Source of the DNA: an uncultured bacterium
GTDB taxonomy: Bacteria; Bacteroidota; Bacteroidia; CAILMK01
Reading direction: 5' to 3'
Length of the DNA: 8,967 nucleotides
NCBI GenBank assembly: GCA_903835275.1
Contig: CAILMK010000277.1
Location: 1 to 8,967, forward strand
Each line of letters begins with the position of its first letter. Within the stretch, counting starts at the first letter, position 1. The notes beneath the pieces are model-generated. The model was not told the origin of the DNA and made no database searches. It was given only the letters and a program-made list of their open reading frames with translations. The translations under genes and the position numbers were made by a program. Shown piece by piece: positions 1 through 6,546 of the stretch.

Positions 1-231
1 ATGATGCATTATTTCCATGAACTGGGAATAAAGGAACACGATGCCATCCTTTATGAAATGGGAATGAAGGAAAAGGACCATGAGGTTTATTACCTGGATA
101 AAGTAAAGGACGACCCTCTTCTGCCCTTTTTTGAAAAGCTCTTTTCCTGGGGCAATAAATCAAGCTATAATGATATTGACCTCGATAAAAAATATTCTGT
201 GGAAGAATCAGAAGTCTATTGTAAAAAGTAA
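1..231 (+). CDS. Probable ferritin-like protein, C-terminal fragment
   Basis: The frame is open to the left edge, so the Met codons at the very start are probably internal and only the last 76 residues are visible. The fragment is rich in Glu and His in a helical pattern and contains an E-x-x-H motif (E24, H27) inside E-K-D-H-E. Such motifs supply iron ligands in the last helix of ferritin-like four-helix-bundle proteins such as rubrerythrin relatives. After it come an aromatic helix (LLPFFEKLFSW, about 40-50) and a polar tail. There is no signal peptide or membrane segment in the visible part. The stop lies 10 nt from the end of the convergent small ORF at 242-421, with no obvious terminator between. 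The family call rests on the motif and composition only. The earlier ligand helices lie outside the window, so the substrate cannot be named. Confidence 0.5.
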   Translation: MMHYFHELGIKEHDAILYEMGMKEKDHEVYYLDKVKDDPLLPFFEKLFSWGNKSSYNDIDLDKKYSVEESEVYCKK

Positions 232-241
232 GGCATCCACC

Positions 242-421
242 CTATTTCAAACAGGCAGAAAGGATCATAATTGCCCCACTAATCAAACTCAAGACACCGG
301 CAAGCTTTGCCATTAATATCCTTTTTTGTTCATAACCACGTTTACGAAAGGCACGAACATTGAACAGCCATATAACACCTGTTATACAGAAGACACAACC
401 GAGTATAATGTTAAAATACAT
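242..421 (-). CDS. Possible small two-helix membrane protein (59 aa)
   Basis: I do not recognise a family. From the ATG at 421 the product has 59 residues: a hydrophobic segment at about 3-20, a basic loop (RAFRKRGYEQKR, about 24-35) and a second hydrophobic segment at about 38-57. That is a clean two-helix hairpin, with the basic loop probably cytoplasmic. A longer version starting at 514 would add 31 residues of AT-rich, low-complexity character. I prefer 421 because the membrane protein begins there and because a perfect TAnnTTTG box lies just upstream at 428-435. The ORF is the only coding candidate between the ferritin-like fragment and the RDD gene. It is convergent with the former and divergent from the latter. 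It could still be chance, since AT-rich DNA often encodes hydrophobic stretches. Confidence 0.5.
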   Translation of the reverse strand: MYFNIILGCVFCITGVIWLFNVRAFRKRGYEQKRILMAKLAGVLSLISGAIMILSACLK

Positions 422-427
422 ACATCG

Positions 428-454
428 CAAACTTAAACAATATTTGTAGGTCAA
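428..454 (-). promoter_or_regulatory. Candidate Bacteroidota-type promoter for the 59-aa ORF
   Basis: Read on the minus strand, TTG (452-454) is followed after 16 nt by TAAGTTTG (428-435), an exact match to TAnnTTTG. The spacer is shorter than the usual 19-20 nt or so. The box ends 6 nt before the ATG at 421, so transcription would begin at or next to the start codon. The match could be chance in AT-rich DNA. Confidence 0.35.
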
Positions 455-536
455 AAAATATTTTAATATTCGAATTGTCACGGATTTTTCTAAATTCGTA
501 TTGTTTTGTAACAAACCTCATTTAAAATAAAATTAT

Positions 537-1070
537 ATGTACCAATCCGAATCAACATTTGCAGATTTTGAAAAGAGCAGTATCCACGTGGAATATGCCG
601 GTTTCTGGCTGCGCGTAGTAGCCTACCTAATTGATGCCATTATTTTATATATCCCCGGCAGGCTCATAAATTACTTTATGGGAGTGCAAACTTCATTTAC
701 GTGGTATGGAGGCCGTATTAGCGGAGCAGAAATCAACTGGACCTCTTATATTTTGGCTATGGTTTTTGCAATGATATTACAATGGCTGTATTTTTCGCTC
801 ATGGAAAGCTCTGCAAAACAAGCTACCCTTGGCAAAATGCTTCTGAAATTAAAAGTAACCAATATGGATGGCAACCGGATTTCCATGGCAAATGCAACCG
901 GAAGGTTTTTTGCAAAATATTTATCCGCAATGATTCTATGCATCGGCTATATGATGGCGGGCTGGACAGAGAAAAAACAAGGCTTGCACGATATCATTGC
1001 AAATACTCTGGTTGTAAAAGGTAATGCTAATGAAGTCATCTCTGAGCATACTACCACCGAGGGATATTAA
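537..1070 (+). CDS. RDD family membrane protein
   Basis: This is a 177-residue integral inner-membrane protein of the RDD family, named after one conserved Arg and two Asp. The visible signature is G-F-W-L-R-V-V-A-Y-L-I-D near the N-terminus (R26, D33), then the T-L-G-K-x-x-L-x-L-K-V block (about 97-107) and Q-G-L-H-D (D152) after the last hydrophobic segment. Membrane segments lie at about 24-42, 70-88 and 126-142. The length is typical. The family's function is poorly defined: some members have been linked to ion or proton antiport, but nothing here fixes a substrate. The start at 537 gives a short polar leader before the first helix. There is no Shine-Dalgarno and no convincing TAnnTTTG box upstream. 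The strong hairpin at 1086-1113 suggests transcription separate from the kinase that follows. Confidence 0.9.
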   Translation: MYQSESTFADFEKSSIHVEYAGFWLRVVAYLIDAIILYIPGRLINYFMGVQTSFTWYGGRISGAEINWTSYILAMVFAMILQWLYFSLMESSAKQATLGKMLLKLKVTNMDGNRISMANATGRFFAKYLSAMILCIGYMMAGWTEKKQGLHDIIANTLVVKGNANEVISEHTTTEGY

Positions 1071-1085
1071 AAACAATAAATAATA

Positions 1086-1113
1086 CGAAAGGCAGCCATG
1101 AGGCTGCCTTTCG
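1086..1113. terminator. Perfect 12-bp hairpin terminator
   Basis: CGAAAGGCAGCC (1086-1097) pairs exactly with GGCTGCCTTTCG (1102-1113) around a 4-nt loop, ATGA. It begins 15 nt after the RDD stop. On the plus strand no U-tract follows, only the TTT within the stem. On the minus strand it is followed by a T-rich run. It most likely ends RDD transcription and insulates the kinase gene at 1168. Confidence 0.75.
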
Positions 1114-1167
1114 ATGTAAAAAAGCTTCCCTGAAATATTTTTATTCAGCTTTGGCTTTTCAAAATCC

Positions 1168-3282
1168 ATGAAAAAACAACTATCCGGAATATCTTTCCTG
1201 ATCATATTTATTGCATTGCAATTGATATCTTCAGGGTTGCATGGCGGCTCCATTACAGACAGTCTGGAACGTATTCTTACAACCCTAAACCGTGAAGATA
1301 CTAACAAGGTAAATTTGCTTCATGACCTTGCCCGCGAATACGAACCTGTTGATTTAAAGAAAGCACATGGATACCTCGATCAGGCACTGCAGGTATCGCA
1401 AAGAATAGGATTTAAAAAAGGCATTGCGGTTTCCACTTTTGGAATTGCCGAAATGTATACCATCGAAAATAATTACCCTGCGGCCATTTCAGGCTTTTTT
1501 AAAGCGCTTAAAATGTTTGAGGCATTGAAGATGCTATCCACGCGTGCAAACGTTTACAGGGGTATTGGTGAAGCGTATGAGCAAATGAGCAGTTATGACA
1601 GCTCTCTTAAATATTATACTCTTGCGAGTCATCTATTCGAAAAATACAGAAACCAAAAAAGCCTTGCTAATTCATACTATGATATTGGCACCATATATCT
1701 GGATAGAAGCCAATATGAAGACGCAAATAAATTATACTTTAAAGGGCTGAAACTATATGAATCTATACATGATCAGGAAGGCATTTCCGGCGGATACTGT
1801 AATGTGGGCGCCGTATTCCTGCTTTTAAATAAATATGATGATGCCCTTGTTTATTTTCTGAAATCCCTTGCTATTGAAAAGGAACTTGGTGCCATCAATA
1901 CAAGTACACTTACTAATATCAGTGCCGTTTACCAGAAACAGCACAAGTTCAAAGAGGCAATTACCTACGATTTGCAGGCAATGCAAATGCTCAAAAACGG
2001 CACAGATATGTTTGCGCTGGCTTCTACGGTTTCTGATGTAGCGGATGATTACCGGAGTATTAAGAATTATCCCATAGCAAAAAAATATTATGATACAGCT
2101 TTTACCGAAGCAGAAAAACTGGAGAACAAGGAACTCGAAGGCTCCATATTGCTGAGCCTTGGCGATATTTCAAGAATGCAAAAGAGCTCAATGGAAGGAA
2201 TCAACTATCTCAAAAAAGCGGAATCCTTTCTTTCCTCGATAAAAGCCATTGATAAACTAAGCCAGGCATACCTTTCTGAATCCGCGATCTATGATGATAT
2301 GCGTGATTATAAAAATGCTTACTCTGCACGAATAATAGCTGATTCGCTAAAGGATTCTGTTTTCAATCTAACCATGATGAAGCAGGTTGCCGAATTGAAA
2401 ACCAAGTATGAAACTGATAAAAAGGAAACTTCAATAAACATTTTAAAACACAAGGCGGAAATAGATTCCCTGAAAATTAAAAAGCAACAATTAACTCTGC
2501 AGAGAAACTTATATATCATCGTTGGTTCAATGATGCTGCTGCTTTTATTGGTGATTAGTGCCTTCCAGTTTTTGCGGAAACAAAAACTGGAACAAAACAT
2601 AACGGAACAGCAAAACCTTTACAAACAGGAGCAGATACGAATGAACACCATTCTTGAAACTGAAGAAAAGGAAAGACTCAGGATCGCCAGGGATATACAC
2701 GACGACCTTGGTTCCGGGCTTTCCAAAATACGGATCCTTGCTGAGAGTACACGAATGAAAACAAACGGAAACAAGGAAGTATTGCCGGCAGTGGAATCCA
2801 TAGTGGAAATTTCCACAAACCTAGTAGATAACATGAAGGACCTGGTCTGGATGCTCAACTCAGAAAACACAACACTGAATACACTGACCGCAAGTATTCG
2901 TGAATACGCCAGTGATTACCTCGATGAAATGCCGGTGGAATTAAAAATGAATATAGGGCAATTGCCATCCGATATAAATATTTCCAAGGAAGCATACAGG
3001 AATATACTATTCATTGCCAAAGAGTGCCTGCAGAATATTGTAAAATATGCCAATGCTACATTGATAAATATCGATCTTATTATTCTGAATGATATTCTGA
3101 CCTTTAAGATTTCTGATAATGGAATTGGCTTTGATATAGATAATCAAACTACAGGTAATGGCATAAAAAATATCCGATCAAGGGGACTTGCCATCGGTAG
3201 TGAAGTGATGATCGCATCCGCAAAAAACAAAGGCACGAAAGTATGGCTTTCCGTCACCCTGAAACAAATTGAAAAAACGTAG
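1168..3282 (+). CDS. TPR-containing sensor histidine kinase (HisKA_3/HATPase_c)
   Basis: This 704-residue membrane sensor kinase should autophosphorylate on His and pass phosphate to the response regulator encoded next. An N-terminal signal-like hydrophobic stretch (about 5-23) precedes about eight TPR-like helix pairs (about 60-395). A coiled-coil-like stretch (about 400-445), one membrane segment (about 447-469) and a second coil (470-500) follow. The dimerisation domain holds R-D-I-H-D-D-L-G with the phospho-acceptor H511. The ATPase domain shows an N-box (K-E-C-L-Q-N, N623), G1 (D-N-G-I-G-F, 650-655) and G2 (G-N-G, 663-665). This is the NarL-partner class of kinase, and all key residues are present. 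The TPR part is predicted to be outside the cytoplasm, so it probably senses a protein or peptide, but no ligand is evident. There is no Shine-Dalgarno and only a weak promoter-like CAGCTTTG at 1146-1153. Confidence 0.93.
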   Translation: MKKQLSGISFLIIFIALQLISSGLHGGSITDSLERILTTLNREDTNKVNLLHDLAREYEPVDLKKAHGYLDQALQVSQRIGFKKGIAVSTFGIAEMYTIENNYPAAISGFFKALKMFEALKMLSTRANVYRGIGEAYEQMSSYDSSLKYYTLASHLFEKYRNQKSLANSYYDIGTIYLDRSQYEDANKLYFKGLKLYESIHDQEGISGGYCNVGAVFLLLNKYDDALVYFLKSLAIEKELGAINTSTLTNISAVYQKQHKFKEAITYDLQAMQMLKNGTDMFALASTVSDVADDYRSIKNYPIAKKYYDTAFTEAEKLENKELEGSILLSLGDISRMQKSSMEGINYLKKAESFLSSIKAIDKLSQAYLSESAIYDDMRDYKNAYSARIIADSLKDSVFNLTMMKQVAELKTKYETDKKETSINILKHKAEIDSLKIKKQQLTLQRNLYIIVGSMMLLLLLVISAFQFLRKQKLEQNITEQQNLYKQEQIRMNTILETEEKERLRIARDIHDDLGSGLSKIRILAESTRMKTNGNKEVLPAVESIVEISTNLVDNMKDLVWMLNSENTTLNTLTASIREYASDYLDEMPVELKMNIGQLPSDINISKEAYRNILFIAKECLQNIVKYANATLINIDLIILNDILTFKISDNGIGFDIDNQTTGNGIKNIRSRGLAIGSEVMIASAKNKGTKVWLSVTLKQIEKT

Positions 3283-3329
3283 TACTACTTTTGTGTAATT
3301 GTATCCGCAGATTTAAGATGGTAATTTTG
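3282..3329 (+). promoter_or_regulatory. Promoter of the response regulator with upstream GTACTACT box
   Basis: TTG (3299-3301), a 20-nt spacer and TAATTTTG (3322-3329) match the Bacteroidota -33/-7 pattern well. GTACTACT (3282-3289) ends 9 nt before the TTG. It overlaps the last base of the kinase stop codon. The same three elements at identical spacing occur before the lipoprotein gene. A second TAnnTTTG match, TACTTTTG (3286-3293), overlaps the GTACTACT box and could drive a transcript with a longer leader, but it lacks a well-placed TTG. The regulator may therefore be transcribed independently of the kinase, perhaps under autoregulation. Confidence 0.55.
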
Positions 3330-3333
3330 TATA

Positions 3334-3960
3334 ATGAGCATTAATGTAGCCATAGTCGAAGATGAGAATGAACTCCGGGAAAGTTTACGGATACTTATTA
3401 ATGGTAGCGAAGGCTTCTCCTGCAGGCATACATTTAGTAATGCTGAAGATGCCATCAGGGAATTACCGGAAATACACCCTGATATTATCCTGACAGATAT
3501 TCACCTTCCCGGCAAGTCAGGAATTGATCTTATTTCAGAGTTAAAATCAGTTTGTCCAAAGTCGCAATTTTTAGTCTGTACATCCTTTGAAGATTCCGAA
3601 ACTGTTTTCAAGGCACTAAAGGCCGGTGCGGCAGGGTATTTGGTAAAAACACTTCAGCCTTCCAAACTGCTTGATGCCATTATTGACCTGCACAATGGAG
3701 GTTCCCCCATGAGTAGTCATATAGCTCGCAAGGTGGTGGGTAGTTTCAAGGAAATTGATGAAACAGAAAATTACCAGAAACTTTCACCGAGGGAACAGGA
3801 ACTTCTCCAATATTTATCCCAGGGATTGCGTTATAAGGAAATAGCGGATAAACTTGGAATAAGCACTGAAACTGTAAGAAAGCATATCAGGAATATATAT
3901 GCAAAACTGGAAGTAAATTCACGTACGGAAGCCCTGAACAGGATCTATTCAAGATCATAG
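3334..3960 (+). CDS. LuxR/NarL-family response regulator
   Basis: This 208-residue DNA-binding response regulator is the likely partner of the kinase ending 51 nt upstream. The receiver domain (about 3-120) has the acidic pocket E9/D10, the phospho-acceptor D55 in I-I-L-T-D, the switch residue T83 and the conserved K105. The C-terminal LuxR-type helix-turn-helix (about 149-205) reads L-S-P-R-E-Q-E-L-L, then K-E-I-A-D-K-L-G-I-S-T-E-T-V-R-K-H as the recognition region. All residues needed for phospho-signalling are intact. The start is fixed by the first beta strand (I-N-V-A-I-V-E-D), which begins at residue 3. The -7-like box ends only 4 nt before the ATG, so the mRNA may be leaderless. The genes downstream (lipoprotein and SBBP protein) are its most obvious candidate targets. 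Confidence 0.95.
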   Translation: MSINVAIVEDENELRESLRILINGSEGFSCRHTFSNAEDAIRELPEIHPDIILTDIHLPGKSGIDLISELKSVCPKSQFLVCTSFEDSETVFKALKAGAAGYLVKTLQPSKLLDAIIDLHNGGSPMSSHIARKVVGSFKEIDETENYQKLSPREQELLQYLSQGLRYKEIADKLGISTETVRKHIRNIYAKLEVNSRTEALNRIYSRS

Positions 3961-3962
3961 GC

Positions 3963-4010
3963 GTACTACTAAAGGAGAATTGTTTTCGCTTTATTGCTTG
4001 CTTTATTTTG
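3963..4010 (+). promoter_or_regulatory. Promoter of the lipoprotein/SBBP operon with GTACTACT box
   Basis: GTACTACT (3963-3970), 9 nt, TTG (3980-3982), 20 nt, TTATTTTG (4003-4010). The -7-like box has one mismatch to TAnnTTTG. Each element lies exactly 681 bp from its counterpart before the response regulator. Within the 50-nt stretches compared (3282-3331 and 3963-4012), 30 positions agree by hand count, mostly in the three blocks. Transcription would start shortly after 4010, giving a leader of about 40 nt before the ATG at 4056. Confidence 0.5.
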
Positions 4011-4013
4011 TAC

Positions 4014-4032
4014 CTGTTAATCAATTTAACAG
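4014..4032. repeat. Perfect 7-bp inverted repeat at the predicted transcript start
   Basis: CTGTTAA (4014-4020) and TTAACAG (4026-4032) are perfect inverted copies around TCAAT. The repeat begins 3 nt after the predicted -7 box and 24 nt before the lipoprotein ATG. It could be an operator covering the start of transcription, or a small AU-rich hairpin at the mRNA 5' end. The stem has only two G:C pairs, so as RNA it would be weak. The function is inferred from position alone. Confidence 0.4.
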
Positions 4033-4055
4033 TAAACTTTATAAAAAGCAAAACA

Positions 4056-4697
4056 ATGAAACAATTAAAATCTATTACCGTATTACTCTCCGCGGGCATC
4101 CTGTCTGCTTTTATTCTGCTATTATCATGCAGTAAAAGCACAAGCACTCCCACTCCGGCAAGCACCACTTCAACAAATACAGGTTGCGGAGATGGAATAT
4201 TGTGTGCCGATGTAAATGGAACTGTTCCCGGCAACATTCACTTTATTGCGGATGCATATCCGGGAAAATTGAGTAATACACCTTATAAAAGTGGTTCGTA
4301 TTGCCAGCTTATTCGTAACAGTGGTTCCTTTGTACAGTTTGTAATTGAAGGGGAAAATGCTTCTTCACAGGAGCTTTTCAATCTCGCCATTTTCACAACT
4401 TCATCTCTGAAAACAGGAGTAGCTTATACAAGTACTACACCCATGAGCACAGGAACCCCATCACTGAATTTTCATAAGTTTGATCCTACACCACTGGTCG
4501 ACTATGTATGGTCAACAAACTATTCTACAGGACATACAGGAACAATAACCCTGACCAAATATGATACGGCGGCAAACCTTGCCTCCGGCACATTCAATTT
4601 TACGGGTGATGAAACAAGCGTAAATACAACAGGTGATCATTCCACCATCACAGTTACAAATGGATCTTTCACTAATTTAATAATCCAAAGATTCTAA
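4056..4697 (+). CDS. Secreted lipoprotein of unknown function
   Basis: This 213-residue protein has a lipoprotein signal peptide: a basic start, a hydrophobic core and the lipobox L-L-S-C with C25 as the lipidated Cys. A Ser/Thr/Pro-rich tether (about 26-43) follows, so the protein is probably anchored in the outer membrane. The remainder is beta-rich, with three further Cys (C44, C50, C83). The pattern runs from A-D-V-N-G-T near the start to G-T-F-N-F-T-G and T-N-G-S-F-T-N-L at the end, which resembles DUF6252-type Bacteroidota lipoproteins. That family call is tentative. I chose the ATG at 4056 because it gives a proper signal peptide; a TTG at 4008 would add 16 residues and overlap the predicted -7 box. 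It ends 1 nt before the next gene, so the two are almost certainly co-transcribed. Confidence 0.8.
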   Translation: MKQLKSITVLLSAGILSAFILLLSCSKSTSTPTPASTTSTNTGCGDGILCADVNGTVPGNIHFIADAYPGKLSNTPYKSGSYCQLIRNSGSFVQFVIEGENASSQELFNLAIFTTSSLKTGVAYTSTTPMSTGTPSLNFHKFDPTPLVDYVWSTNYSTGHTGTITLTKYDTAANLASGTFNFTGDETSVNTTGDHSTITVTNGSFTNLIIQRF

Positions 4698-4698
4698 T

Positions 4699-6462
4699 AT
4701 GAAAAAGACTCATATTTTTATTTCCGTTTGCATGCTTCTTTTTATGCAATTCGCTTCAGCGCAAACACCGTCTTTTAGCTGGGCGGTAAGCGATTCCGCA
4801 CATGACCTGATGCACGGTGGCAATAATTCGTGCTATGGAAGGGCTGTAACCACAGATAAAGACGGCAATGTAATAGTTACCGGTGATTATGTAGGTGTTT
4901 CCGATCCGGTATATTTTGGCTCTAATAAACTTAGTCAGGTATCCACAGGAATATTTCTGGCTAAATATGATCAACACGGAAAACTTATTTGGGTGAAAAG
5001 CATTACAGCAAAGGGGGCTTCTTCCCCTTCCGGAAGAGCCATTCAAACTGACAGGGACGGCAATATTTATTTTGCAGGTTGGATAAGTGTATATAGCTTC
5101 ACCGGGCAGGACACTGTTTATTTCGGAAAAATACCGGTCCATGGCCTTGGTACTTTTGTTGCAAAATATGACCCTGACGGAAATGCCATCTGGGCGAAAA
5201 CCAATTCTACTGCCGAATGCTTTGCCCTTTCACTGGACCAGGACGCGAATGTGTACATTGCCGGGCAAAGCAACTACACTTATAATTTTAAAACCGGTGT
5301 AGATGATTGCAGCGCTACTGTAGGGAGTAAAACAGTTTATGGTACCCAATATGTAGCCAAGTACAAAAACAACGGTACTCTGGATTGGGTAAAAGGATTC
5401 GGCTCACGTTCAGTTCCTGCGGGGCATCCTTTCCTTATCGTTGCCGGCATGAAATGTGACACGAATAATAATGTAGTCCTGACAGCTGATTTTACTGCCA
5501 GTGATACCGTGAATTTTGTAAAACCTGTTAAAAGAGGCGATTCAATTTTCAATGGAAAAAATAATCTATATGCCTTTTATGTGACGAAACTTGATTCAGG
5601 TGGAAAGGCCTTATGGCAAAAGATACTCTTCAATGATTCCAATATAACGGGAACCGGTTCCGGCTGCATGGGTCTTGCCATGGATGGATCAGGCAACATC
5701 GGAGTAGAATGCATTATCAAATATAATACTGCTTCAGTATTAAAAATGGACCCTTTGGGAAATATAAAATGGATACGCACAGATATCCCATATAGTAATA
5801 ACATATATAAGAGTGCAGACATTGCTCCGTACGGAATTGCAATGGATGATTCAGGGAATATGTATAACACAGGCTTGATCACTATAGGCGCAATATTTGG
5901 TGCGAAAGACACTGTACATTCCCTGCCACGCAGCAAGTGCAATATTTATGTTTCAAAATACAACGCCTCAGGCGTTTTACAATGGGCAAAGAACGCGGGT
6001 TCCCAAACAGGGCTCGGGGATGTGGGATACGGAGTATATGCAGACAGCAAGGAAAATATTCTTGTAACCGGAGCCATATCCGACACTGCTCATTTTGATA
6101 ATGTGGTTATCAATAAAACAGACGAGGGCCTTTATTTCTTCCTTGCAAAGATCGGTAATACGAAAATTGTTACCGGCATTGATAAAAAGCTGGTTTCAGG
6201 GACCAATTCCTTATCGAACTTCCCCAACCCTTTCACTGGAAACACAACAATTGCCTATACTCTCGATGAGGAAGATTTTACTGAGATCAGCATCTTTAAC
6301 ATAATGGGGCAAAAAGTAATTACTCTTGTAAATGGTAGACAAACACAAGGCAAACATTTCATTGAATGGAATGCAACCGGATATCCTGCAGGAATTTATT
6401 TCTATTCTCTCAGAATAAACGGAGGACAGGTAAAGACACAGAAAATGATCCTGGGAAAATAA
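4699..6462 (+). CDS. SBBP-repeat beta-propeller protein with T9SS type A sorting domain
   Basis: This 587-residue exported protein has a signal peptide (about 1-21, ending F-A-S-A/Q). Residues about 25-490 hold repeated pairs of motifs typical of SBBP (seven-bladed beta-propeller) repeats. One is of the type D-x-D-G-N-x-Y-x-x-G (near 47-63, 113-128, 177-190, 251-265, 325-338, 379-392 and 445-459). The other is of the type A-K-Y-D-x-x-G-x-x-x-W-x-K (near 88-100, 155-167, 220-232, 296-308 and 418-431). The C-terminus (about 505-587) is a T9SS type A sorting domain with F-P-N-P-F, I-F-N-I-M-G-Q-K-V, P-A-G-I-Y-F-Y and K-M-I. The product should cross the outer membrane by T9SS and be attached to the surface or released. 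The upstream lipoprotein, 1 nt away, may be a surface partner; this is inferred from operon context only. Confidence 0.92.
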   Translation: MKKTHIFISVCMLLFMQFASAQTPSFSWAVSDSAHDLMHGGNNSCYGRAVTTDKDGNVIVTGDYVGVSDPVYFGSNKLSQVSTGIFLAKYDQHGKLIWVKSITAKGASSPSGRAIQTDRDGNIYFAGWISVYSFTGQDTVYFGKIPVHGLGTFVAKYDPDGNAIWAKTNSTAECFALSLDQDANVYIAGQSNYTYNFKTGVDDCSATVGSKTVYGTQYVAKYKNNGTLDWVKGFGSRSVPAGHPFLIVAGMKCDTNNNVVLTADFTASDTVNFVKPVKRGDSIFNGKNNLYAFYVTKLDSGGKALWQKILFNDSNITGTGSGCMGLAMDGSGNIGVECIIKYNTASVLKMDPLGNIKWIRTDIPYSNNIYKSADIAPYGIAMDDSGNMYNTGLITIGAIFGAKDTVHSLPRSKCNIYVSKYNASGVLQWAKNAGSQTGLGDVGYGVYADSKENILVTGAISDTAHFDNVVINKTDEGLYFFLAKIGNTKIVTGIDKKLVSGTNSLSNFPNPFTGNTTIAYTLDEEDFTEISIFNIMGQKVITLVNGRQTQGKHFIEWNATGYPAGIYFYSLRINGGQVKTQKMILGK

Positions 6463-6474
6463 AAATTGATAATA

Positions 6475-6506
6475 AAAAGAGGGGGACCTGATGGCGCCCC
6501 TCTTTT
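6475..6506. terminator. Bidirectional hairpin terminator between convergent genes
   Basis: AAAAGAGGGG (6475-6484) pairs with CCCCTCTTTT (6497-6506) around a 12-nt loop. The A-run on one side and T-run on the other give a U-rich tail in either direction. It starts 12 nt after the SBBP gene stop and lies 40 nt beyond the end of the convergent gene at 6547, so it can serve both. Confidence 0.85.
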
Positions 6507-6546
6507 ATTAAATATTGTTTGTAATTTTCGAAATGAATTCCGGAAA

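Noticed and set aside
475..508. TTG and TTGTTTTG as a promoter for the RDD gene
   Set aside because: The box has a mismatch at the important A, and the 23-nt spacer is longer than usual.
1146..1153. CAGCTTTG as a promoter box for the kinase
   Set aside because: It has one mismatch to TAnnTTTG and there is no TTG at the expected distance upstream.
936..1307. Minus-strand ORF of 123 residues across the RDD end and the kinase start
   Set aside because: It runs antisense to two well-supported genes and through the 1086-1113 hairpin, and its sequence shows no domain or signal features.
3971..3982. Shine-Dalgarno-like AAAGGAG followed 3 nt later by a TTG that could start an ORF after the response regulator
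   Set aside because: The frame from that TTG (3980) is short, overlaps the lipoprotein signal peptide out of frame and shows no protein-like character. The TTG is better explained as the -33 element of the lipoprotein promoter.
4008..4055. Longer start for the lipoprotein at a TTG codon (4008)
   Set aside because: It would add 16 residues before a complete lipoprotein signal peptide and would overlap the predicted -7 box.
4432..4439. GTACTACA, a near copy of the GTACTACT box
   Set aside because: It lies inside the lipoprotein coding region, has one mismatch and has no TTG/TAnnTTTG elements at the right spacing.
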